A stretch of DNA of 64,000 nucleotides from Scolanthus callimorphus (lineage: Eukaryota > Cnidaria > Anthozoa > Actiniaria > Edwardsiidae): positions 186,001 to 250,000 of the forward strand of contig JAWWUD010000111.1 of assembly GCA_033964015.1 (NCBI GenBank), written 5' to 3'. How positions within the stretch are numbered: the first letter of the stretch is position 1; every line of letters starts with the position of its first letter. The position numbers were made by a program, and so were the translations under genes. The notes under the pieces are model-generated. The model was given only the letters and a program-made list of their open reading frames with translations, was not told the origin of the DNA and searched no databases. Positions 9,899-21,800 of the stretch are shown piece after piece.

Positions 9899-12800
9899 GG
9901 CTCATTAGTAAGATTGTTTGGCAAGGTGGGGGAGCTGAGTTTAGTGAAAATGTATGAAAACTTGGCGAAATGTGGGCTAAAGCCCCCCGGCTCCCGCTGT
10001 CCCTCTGGAAGTCTTTTGCTTGCGCTTTGAACATCCTCATTGTGACACAAGCATGCACAAGAAGAACGCAAGTCTTGTTCTTCTTGCATCAGCCTTGTGC
10101 TTGTGCTTATGCTTGCATCGTGCATGCCCTCACCTGTCCTTATACTTATGCTTGCACCTGTACTTGTGTCCTAGTGAGGACCAGGCTTTAGTAATTATAT
10201 TAAAAAACAATTTTTACTTAGTACATGAAAAAATATTTCCAGTTCAAAAGATCATACAGCCGATTGCGTTTGAGCGTTTTACCCTAACAGTTCGCACGTT
10301 ACGTTTGAACGTTTGAAAGTTGCGTTGTGAGACAAAAAGTCGGATGTTTCCAAGCGCAATCGCCATGTGTATTTTTTACTGACCAATCAGAGAGAACAGA
10401 ACTCTTTGGTTCGCCATAGAAACGTCTCGTTTCATCCTAGAAACGCAAGTTTCAAACGTTCAAACATAACATGCGAACTGTTAGGGTAAAACGCTCAAAC
10501 GCAATCGGCTGTAATTTTCTGTATACATTTTACCATAAGGTCACACAGAACAATATTATTTTCAGTAATGGTAAATGTTAGATGAGAAGTTAAGCTGGAA
10601 CTGTTAATTTAAGTTTATGCCCAATCCTGTTATAGGCATAAATGTCTGCACATTTTTCACTAGTGAACCATACCTCCAATCAGATTCCACATACCAGTTT
10701 AGACGACATTGTGATATTTCATTGTTCATGTCACTGATTTTCTGAGACAAAAAAAAAACTGATGGTTAACCCTTCACTGCCATGCTGTACTCTCTTATAG
10801 AATATAAATGACAAGATAATATATCAATTCAATGTCAAGAAGGTTTTGTATTTCATTGGTGTAGGTGAAAAATGTTATTTACATACAAGTGTGTGAGATA
10901 CATGTACTAAATGAAAGCCTTCATCAACAATGACCATGATATATTTTTACCTGCTCTATAGTGGCGAAAGCGAAACAGGAAAAGATGGGGACAAGAAAAA
11001 AGAAGAGAAAAAAGAAGAACTCCTTCAAGTAGGATTGACCAAACTGGTGGGTTTCCAGAGACCTACTTGTTGACCAGTCACAAAAATATGCACTACCCTC
11101 CTGACGACATAACTCTTGCACTTAGAACCTCAATTTACCTGATTTTTTTTTTTCTTTGGAAATTCCAGAGGGGTAGTGGGTCACTTTTCAACACCCTTCT
11201 GTGTGTGTTGGGGGGGGGGGGGGGGATGGAACCACACAATGTCATCATTTTTTTCCCTTCTACAGTCATGTTGAGCGTGTTTGGGTTTGGTGGCTGAGCC
11301 TAGGGTTTCCACCGCATCTACTTTGATGGTTGTGGCAGTAAAAATTAACCTATTTCCCAAGAATTTTCCATAAAATTACTGGGACTGCCTGCCAAGTTTA
11401 CTATCCATATCTATCTATTTTAAAAGTGACTAAAACCCCTGTATGCTTACTATTGGAGTTGCTCTACCTTTTTCTCCATAGTTCCGATATGCAACTGGAA
11501 GAGACAAGCTTCTTCTTATAATTGCTTTGTGTGGAGCCATTGCTCATGGAATTGCAATGCCAGTGCAATTCATAATTTTTGGAGAACTCATTGATGCTCT
11601 GGTGAAGTATGACAAAGAAAAGGCAATAAATGGGACATCTAGCACGGACCTTGAGGGTATCATGACAGACTTGGCACTTTATTATGTTTACCTTGCAATT
11701 GGTTCTTTCATCGTGGCATACTTGCAATCAGGGTTCTTGTCACACACTGCTGCGTGCCAGGCTACAAGGATCCGGCATGAGTTCTTTAAAGCTGTCATGC
11801 GACAAAACATTGGCTGGTTTGATACCTATGAAACAGGAGAGCTAAACACCAGACTTACAGAGTAAGTGACAAGAACTGAGCATGGAAAATGCATAGTAGT
11901 AGCGAAACCTCCTACAATTTTAGAAATAGTAATAATAAGCTAGCTTTACCGAGGCCGCGGACAAATTATATGAAGAAATCCTTTGGCTACAGTGGGGCGT
12001 TACTTTGGAACAATCTTCCAAGTGAATTACGTTTGACAACCACCTTACGTCAATTCAAGAATGGTTTGGAAAACTGTGATTTCTAAACCAGTTTCACACA
12101 CGGCAAACCTGTAAACCAGAAGTAGTTTTTTATATATATAATTACATGTATACTGAGTGTTTTGTCCGTGTATAAATAAAGTCTGTCTGTCTGTCTGAAA
12201 TGCATAGTAGACATTATCATGAACCATGCATTTAAAGAAAGAAAACAGAAGGCACAATTACATTCACTTCATTCAAGCGAATGTAAAACGTTTTCTGCTT
12301 TATGCTTTGTTAAAAGGATTAATCATGACATAATCATTATGACCAACAATACCTCAATATGGGCAGACAAGTTTTTATTTTGACATCCATTAGCCAGCAG
12401 TAAATATTCAAGCTTTGTTATACTGCACTGGGAAGATATGTTTAGGCTACCGTATTTACAACATTTCATAAGCATAATCTTTCATAAACAACTTTTGTAG
12501 GGGGCAAGTTTCTTTTCATGGAAACATGGCCTTTGTAAACATTCTTTGATTCTTAAATATTCACATTTGGCTTCCTGGTTTCCATTAAAGCAACCTTCAC
12601 TAAGTCTTTGCTTATTATTGTTTTCTTAGAGACATCCGTAAAGTGTTAAATGGTTTGGGTCCCAAGGGTGGTCTTATAATCCAGTACTTGGTCACCTTCA
12701 TTTCTGGCTTTATCATTGGATTTGTGTACAGCTGGAAGCTAACCCTTGTTATCTTAGCCATGAGTCCACTTTTTGTAATAGCAGGTGTTATTATAGGAAA

Positions 12801-15800
12801 GGTAAGACAGATGCCTTACATGTCCGTACTTGTCTCCTCCCTTTCCGATTCAAAGCAGCAAAGCAGCAGCACGTACTACATACTTTTTTGTTTGCTGACC
12901 TGTGCAGTATTTTTTAGATACAATGGCGAAGTCAACAAAGAAGCAAACAAAAAAGTCAAGTCATGCAAAAGAGGCCTGGACAACATTGCAAAAAATGAAC
13001 TGAATTTACAATTAGAATTCACCTATGGTAGTTTCAGGCAATCTTGGATTTTTGCTGTCTTGTGGTGTGGTGCCTTTCCTTATGTACTAGGTAAACAGTG
13101 GCGTAGCTAGGGGGTTCCTGTGGTGCCTAACACCCCCCCCCCCCCTTTTTTAGAAGAAAAATATATTGGTAAGCTGAAAAGGGCACCATATATTTTTTCT
13201 TAAATCCTGGCTATGCCCCTGGTAAAATTAATATTTTCTAGAGAGGGTGATCACAACTTGATGTCCTGATCATCAGCATTTTGTCTATGTTATTCCCATA
13301 TTAAAATTGTTTGCATAGTGGCTCCTAATGTTCTACAATTTCCTTATTGTTTTGCTCAGGTTGTGACTGTGTTCACCAACAAGGAGTTGTCAGCCTATGC
13401 CAAGGCAGGTGCAATAGCAGAAGAAGTGCTATCTTCCATCAAAACTGTAGCAGCATTTGGTGGTGAGGAGAAAGAATTCCACAGGTGAACCATGGCTTTT
13501 TTGCTATTTTTCCTTCAAGGAAGTTCTTTTCCAAGAAACAAACCACTGACACCATTTCCGCTGGATAGTTAATCAGTCAATTCTTATTGCCGGTTATTTG
13601 GGAAGTTTTCCCAACTACCCATGCATCCTGGGCTTTGATATGGGTGGTCTCTTCTTGACTTCTCTGTTGTGCCAAAAAGTTATTATTTGTTTCTTGGTTG
13701 AGGTGGCTGACTTTTGTAATTAACTCATTAAAACTCATTTTGAAAATTGCTTTTAGGTATGACTCCCGTCTTGATGAGGCCAAGACATTTGGTATCAAGA
13801 AAGGCCTCTCCTCTGGTTTTGGGTTTGGATTCTTCTACATCATCTTCATGTCCAGCTTTGGTTTGGCATTCTGGTATGGCATTTCTTTGGCAGGAAACTT
13901 TTCTTAGAAGAATTCTGGCGTTGTTCAGATAAGCAATATCCTCCAGTAGACATCACAATAAGTTTTTTTTTGTATTTATTTAAAGGTATGGGGCCATTCT
14001 TGTCGTTGATGGTTCAATCGAGCCTGGTGATCTGCTTGTTGTAAGTCAATACCGGACAAGTACATACATTATTATTGTTTTGGCTTGTTATGTTGTTGTT
14101 CTTTGTTCCATGACGTGGCTGTCTACAGCTACCTGCAGAAGTTAATCGAAATTTTTGCAGTCTAAATGGGATTTTGTGAATCAGAAGAGAGACTAAAAAA
14201 TTATTCTGGTAGTTGTGCAGTAGTAACCACTCCTTGACCTATATCCATTGTTATTAATATGCCAACCAGAGATCAATTGGTTCACAGAACAAGAGACAAT
14301 CAATAAATTTGAATAATCTTGCGGAAACCAAAAAGGAAACCTTTCAATTTTTAGAATTATGAACCTCTGGAAATTGACTTTTAATACACCACGAGGGTAC
14401 TATACAACAAATGTGTGAAAAGAGCACCTTTCTCAGATTTCAGGAGAAAGATGTTAAAATACGATTCTTTTTGAAGCAGTATGTTAATAGTGTAACTAGA
14501 ACAATATTCAGATAATTAACCATTATCCTGCGAGATTGCGCAGAATATCGTCTGATACTTAGCCGACGAGGGACGAAGTCCCGAGTTGGCTAAAATCAGA
14601 CGATATTCTGCAAAATCGAGCAGGATAATGGTTTTATTATTCAGCACATCGATAGCACAAAAACCCCCGAAAAAAATAGACTTTTGTGTATTATTTACGA
14701 GCTCAAAACATCATATTTTCCTCAGAGACGGATATCGCAGGATAGCTGTCATGTACAGAAGACAGCTATTGGCGTTCCAATTACCATATTTGGGCAGTGC
14801 ATCGATGTGCTGAATAATAAATATTGTTATTTGCAATGTATTTGTTTTCGTGATTAATTGTTTATGTATGTAGTTTTATGAATGTATTTTGTGGACGCTT
14901 TCTAGGTGTTTTTCGCTGTTCTCGTTGGAGCCACTCAGCTTGGCCAGACGGCGCCTAACATAGAAGCGCTTGCCACGGCTAGGGTGGCAGCCTATGAACT
15001 CTTCAGTATAATCGATAGGGTCCCTCCAATCGATAGTAGCTCAGAGGAAGGTGAAAGACCCCAGAGAATCATTGGAGATATCGAGTTCAAGGATATAAAC
15101 TTCTATTACCCATCTCGGCCTGATGTGAAGGTAGTCCTTGCTTCCAAGGAAATGGCTCTTGCCCATAATGGACCGATTCCATCTTCGCTTGGTCAATTAC
15201 CAAACATAGGGTGTTTTTCCCCCAGTGGAACTTGAATGAATACTTGAATGAGTACTTGAGCTTTTCCTGGTAAAAATATCAAACATATGATATTGTGAGG
15301 CACTTGCCTGCAATCGGTGTCTTTTCCATGGCGATGTCAAAAAAAGTTTTTGGCTTGTCAGAATGAGCAACTAAAGAATTATAACAATAAATGTGGGATC
15401 GGTGAATTTCATGTTATTCGAAAGTGTTTTGGGAAGCTTCAAGGAGGAACAATGAACCGATCGTGCAGAATCAAATAACTGTATTCGCCAATTTTTTTCC
15501 CGGAGATTTCTAAAAATGTTTGGCTAAGGTTGCCTGGTTTTAGGGATGGTGGAATCGCGCATGAATGATATTCTTCCTTTTCTTCCCCATAGACACGCTG
15601 TAAATTCTTGTTCTGTTCATACTAGATCTTGGATGGCTTGACTCTGTCAGTTGGTAGTGGTCAGACAGTGGCGCTGGTGGGTGAGAGTGGTTGTGGGAAG
15701 AGCACAGTTATCAAGCTAATTCAGCGTTTCTATGATCCCGAAAGTGGCTCGGTAGGTACTCTACTCTCGCCCTGCTTGTATACTCAGCCTCTTTGACCAG

Positions 15801-18800
15801 GGCTTGAAATGCGACTAGATTTTTACATCGGGCGACTGAAACTTTTTACTAAAAAGTCTTTATAATATACTGAATCGAGCAAAAGCTATTCAGATACGCG
15901 CTAGCCACGTTCTAGAACAGAATGGGAACACAACAGAATGGGATTAGAAACAGCGCGCTACCGTTCCCACTCGCTAAAAGTAAAAGACGTAGAACAGACG
16001 AAATAACAGCACCACAGGCAACCCAAATGACAAAATGCGACAGAAATAACATTGGCATCCCAAACTGACAAAAAATTACCTGGCGACCAAAATGCTTTTA
16101 GGCGACCAAAAACGATGCTAAGGCGACCAAATTTTCAGACTTGGTCGCCTGGGGCGACTGCATAGAAAAGTTAATTTCAAGCCGTGATTTGATTTACACG
16201 GATACCCTTGTTAGCGAACGAAGAATATCGCGCTCCTTATAAAGCTTCTTCCTTTCATACCTTTCATGACTCTAAACAGTGAAAAGAGTTTTTGTTTCCA
16301 CAAGCCAAACAGAGAATCAGTACGACTGTTTCCATGCATTTCTGCCAACTTTGAAAACACGAACAGTACCATGAACTCATGATGTCTAGAATTATTTTCA
16401 TCAAGTGAAACTTTCTTGGATTTTAACGTTTCGCGTTCTATGTTCAGAAGTTGATTGGTAAAAGCCATTTGGCAGCTAGAGCTTCAAAAGAGTTTACACG
16501 GAATAGGCCATTTGCACTAACATGGTCACGTGACCCCAACTACCTCTTAACGAGATGTTTCGTCAAAATCAATTCTAGAAATACAAAGAACCAATTGATA
16601 TTAGTCAGAAACTCAAGTTTCAGCTTAAAATCTTTAACCTGGAGCAAATGGCAGCGAGTTGAATTTTCAAGATTTTATTCAGAATGTGTGGGATTTGGGT
16701 CACGTGACCTAGTTAGTGCAAATGGCCTATTATGTACATCGCAATGACACCATTTGTGATCTTGTTTCGATATTCTTAGGTAACCCTTGATGGACGTGAT
16801 ATCCGGTCCCTGAACCTCCAATGGTTGCGCCAGCACATAGGCGTGGTCAGTCAAGAGCCTGTCCTATTCGCTACCACCATAGCAGAGAACATACGATACG
16901 GGAAGGACGGCATCACACAAGCAGAGATTGAAAAGGCAGCAAAGATGGCCAACGCGCATGACTATATCAGTAAACTGCCAAAAGTACGAAAACAGAGAGT
17001 ATTGTTATTGTCGTTAGTGGCTGTCCGTGATTGTCTCTAATATGCGAGTCACAGCAGAAACGTATTCACCCATCCATATTCCCTACTAGAATGCCATCTT
17101 GAACTGTCGATCTTTCCTTGTGTTCTAAGTTGACTACAACACAATTAGCATTTTCCGTTATCGGTTAACCATGTAAGTCACTGCAAAACCTTATTTCCCC
17201 ATCCATCTTCCGTACGGGAACACCCCCTTTTGATTTGCGAACATATCGAGATAGCGTTGTCGTTTTCTGTGAATACGCGCGGGCTACCTGTGTTTTGCCC
17301 CAGGTCCTTTGGCGGAGGCAAAAACAACATGGCGGCCATGAGTACAATGTTTCTCGAATACCTGCAAGTTTTGGTGGATTTCTCTGCTTTTTTCGCTAAA
17401 ATATGAGGGAAAATACTTACAGACCTTCCAAATAAGGTAAGGGGGAATTCCTAATAAGGAAAGCGGCAAGTCGACAAGGTTAGGCTGCAAACGTCTTGAT
17501 ATGATATAGAGGGGGGGGGGGGGGGGGGGGGTCACACTTACATTTTCTCCACTCTGATTGGCCAGTTAACGCATTGCATTTTTTCCATCCTATCCAGGGA
17601 TACGAGACTCTTGTCGGAGAGCGTGGTGCACAGCTGAGTGGAGGACAGAAGCAGAGAGTCGCGATAGCCCGGGCACTAGTGCGCAATCCGCGCATACTTA
17701 TCCTTGACGAGGCGACCTCGGCACTAGATACTGAAAGTGAAGGAATAGTACAAGCGGCCTTGGACAAGGTACGTAGACGTGTTGTCTAACCGGATGGAGT
17801 TAGGTGTCTCTCTGGAACGTTAAGCTTTTAACCACACAAAAATGTCATATTTCAAAGTAAAGTGCGTGATGTAGTGTATGCTGAATCTTGAGTGGAAAAC
17901 TAATGTTACTGACAAAATGCGTTCCGTCTTTTAGGCGCGTGAAGGTCGCACCACCCTGGTCATTGCCCACCGCCTGTCCACAATTAAGAACGCGAACGTC
18001 ATAGCAGCAGTACAAGACGGCTTGGTGGTAGAGACGGGATCTCACGATGAACTCATGGCCACGGACGGGGTTTACAGGCAGCTCGTAACGTTACAGGCAA
18101 TTTATTCCCATCAATTTTATTTCTGTATTGACAGAACTGATTGTTAGAGACATGTTCAGCCAAAAACAAAAATCCGATACCCAAAACCCAGTCTGTCAAG
18201 CATACGAGACGCCACAATCGATAGCTACCGATATGGTGGCTATACACATACATAACATACATACATACATAAAATTTATTTAGACACGGATTTACATCAG
18301 TCATGTAAAAACAAACTGGTTTCCATGGAAACCGTGTATAAATATATGTACAATCATCAATTGTTATAATTAATTGTTAAGCCAGACACGATTGTCTTTT
18401 TAGTTAGTTTTTAGTAATGACTTAAAAGAGGCCAGACTCTTCGCGTGGCGTAATTCTGGACTCAAACCATTCCAAAGAACTGCACCACGATAGCGCAGAC
18501 TTCTTTTTAGAAAGTTCGTCCTTGGTGCCGGAAGCACGACTTAAGAAATCATTTTTTCTGTGCCTTCATAGAGTTTTGAAAACCGAGGCGTTGAATTCGA
18601 GAGCAGATCATGAAGCACGAGACGAATTCGAGAATTCTCCCAAACAAAATCCGAGGTTTTCAAAACTCTATGAAGGCACAGAAAGAAATGTTTTATTTCT
18701 TTTATAAAATAATTTCTAAAGCGACAACAATAATCATACGCAGGAGGAGAAGTTTCAATAGCGAAGTTATGGCGTCACTTCTATGACCTTCAAAGAGTTT

Positions 18801-21800
18801 TGAAACACAGCTCGACCAATCAGAGCGCGCAAACTATCTCAGCTATCTTCCTAACGTACTTTACTAAGACTTTTTTCTCGTTCTGGACTTTCAGGCATTT
18901 GAGGGGGAACATAATGAAGAGAATGTGAGCGGTGACGAAGAACTAGAAGATGTAGAAACCAAGGGTAAACAGATGCTTAATATTTTACAACTGTTATTTC
19001 TTCGAAGGGAAGATGAACAGTGGTGGATATATACCGAGACGCGGTATATTGATGGACTCTAAGGCATCGGATTCTTGTACGGTTACCATGTAAAGCAGTT
19101 TGCAGTTTCTTTTATACCAATGTATGCATTGCTACGCGACCTTAAAATTCAATGTTGCGATTTTAAGCTGTCAATCAAACCAAAACGCTGGCCCCTTGAC
19201 TGGGTCGAAATTGATTGCTAAATCAACCAAAATGGTTCTAAGCTATCGTTTGGCTTCCTTGCCTCGAATGTTTAACTTTCTGGTGGCAAGAAAGTTAACA
19301 TTACAGTTTTCTTGCGTAAAATCGACAATCGCAACAGTGAATTTTGAGGTCGCGTAGCAATACATACGGTGATAATACTGTAAATACTGATAGTTTTACC
19401 ATGGTAAATAAACCTTGTAGGTTGTGTGTATGAAGATAAGCCTACAAGGGGTGTATATTATGTTAGAAGAAAAAAAAATCATTTCCTGACTAACGGACTC
19501 GTCCTTTTCATAGAAATCAGAGCTGCCATTAAATTTGCACGAACTACGAGTATCAATAGCGAGGACGCGCGTGCGCAGTCGCCACTACACCGCAGCTTGT
19601 CTGTCAGAGCGTCTCGCAGGCTCTCCCATAGCCAAAGGCGAGCAAGCTCGGCTCTCCAGAGAGCTGATAGCCATATAGACAAGGTAAAAGAGTTGCTACC
19701 TTTGTTTCAATTTTTTGCGTCATGTCATAACGAAGTTCCACCGTAGGTCTATTCCCTCACCTGTACAATACTATAATAACCTGAATCCTGGGGATGGCAA
19801 CGAACTGCGATGTGGATTGCATTGACCAGCCTGAATACCAGACTTACCATACCAACTCGCTCGTAAGAAATCTCGCACATCTTTGTTGATAGTTCCTTTA
19901 TTTTGTTTTTTCTTTCTTAGAATCAAGAGGCGATAGTCGAGGAGGAAGTGGAACCTGCTCCGTTTCTGCGCGTGATCAAGACCAACTCCCCTGAATGGCC
20001 TTCTATGGCATTAGGGACCTTCAGTGCTCTGGCAAACGGACTTATACCTGTCGCTTTTGCCCTGTTGATGGGAGAAATTTTAAACGTGAGTGATCTGTGG
20101 TACTGTTTGTTTGTCGATCTATCCCCGGGATCTATCATTCGGTCTTTTGCTGCTAATGTTTAGAGACTCAAATTACTTCATTATTTTGTTTGGCACATTG
20201 TAACATCCAATAGCATATCAGACTATTGCCCTATCTTACTCCCTCCGTGGTGGGGGTATGGTTCTTTTCTGGAATTACACATTTACTGACAACCATTGTA
20301 ATACAACATAAATACAGTTACTCGTGTTGATGCTAATAGTAATAATGCTGTACCTATAGAGCGTCATTCCTATTCTCGTGGTGCTTAACAAATTATCTGC
20401 TCACAATTGTTCGTCGTAGGTTTTCACGTATGGTGATGATGAAAAAACAAAGAAGGACGCGACATTCTGGGCCTTGATGTTTGTAGCTATTGGTGGAGCC
20501 ACTTTCTTCACAAACCTGTTTCAGAACTGGATGTTTGCAATATCCGGGGAGAAGCTAACAAAGAGACTCAGGCAATTGTCGTTCAAAGCTCTACTGCGTC
20601 AGGTGAGTAGAGTGTGCGCATGTAGTCAAAAGCGTTACTGCGTCAGGTGAGTAGAGTGGGCGCATGTAATCATGCGCATGCAATCAAAAGCGTCACTGCG
20701 TCAGGTGAGTACAGTGGGCGCATGCAATTTAGGCAGCTGCCGCGTAAGGCGAACAGACTGATTGATATGTTCTGTCGTCAAGAAATCACAGGATTTTCAA
20801 CTGTAAAGTTTCTGCTTGTTTTTAACGAAGAAGTAAGTTTACTGGGCTATATAATGAGATACCTTTTCCTCAGCTCCGCAACTGCATCTGAAAAATGTTT
20901 TGTAAATAAATTTGGTTGTTTCAACAGGAAATGGCTTTCTTTGATGACCCGATGCATTCTACTGGAGCTTTGACCACCGCGCTCTCAACCCATGCGTCTG
21001 ATGTGAAAGGGGTAAGAAAGTATATTTTCTTACTCTCTTCACCGTGGTCTTCCACACGAGAGTCCGAACCCTGAAGAACCATTCAAAAATAAATAGAAAA
21101 GTGTCCCAGTTGACTAACAGCGGAGCACGGATTCCGGGGACGAAGCAGAACCCATTGTTAGCTCACGATTGTCATTATGGCACCGCTTGTGTTTGTTCGT
21201 TTTTTGGGGGCTACTCCGCTTTAACGGAAATGCATATAACGTGAGTCACTGTACCAGACGTTCCTGGCTTCACTACAGGATACCCGGTTTAGCAACCTAG
21301 AATCGACATCGACCAATGTTTTCGCGGGTTCCCGGTTTGTGACATGCACCCTCACTCCCTCCACCATGCATGCCTTGCGTGCCTATTTTTATTTGCCCTT
21401 TTGGTTTCTTGCCTCCTTGTTTTCTATTTCATGTCCTTTCTCATTCATCCCCAGGCGGCTGGGTCTCGTCTTGGTACATTTGCGGTTGGCATCAGTACTA
21501 TCGTCGCGTCTCTCATCTACGCGTTCGTAACTGACTGGAAACTAACGCTCCTCATCCTTGCATTTGTTCCCTTCCTGGTGCTCGGGGGTATGCTTGAGAT
21601 CAGGGGCTACGAGGGGGATGCAGGGGGTCATGAAGCGTTTATAGAGTCGGGCACGGTAAGTGTGTTTAGTCTCCACAGACATTTCTTTTAATACAAAAAA
21701 CATATGAGGAATGCGAAGGAAATTGGGCTCCCTGTGGTCATAAACCGGAAAAAGAACTGCGAGGCAAGAAATAAGATTTTCCCACAGGAGGCCCGGTTCC

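Noticed and set aside
9589..10316. Several frames over the Harbinger-like element
   Set aside because: They come from the inverted ends and a G-run with His/Pro/Gly homopolymers; no conserved protein.
12643..13110. Exon 4 of ABCB extended into intron 4 by an open frame
   Set aside because: Family alignment stops exactly at the GTAAGA donor and resumes in exon 5; the extension has no similarity.
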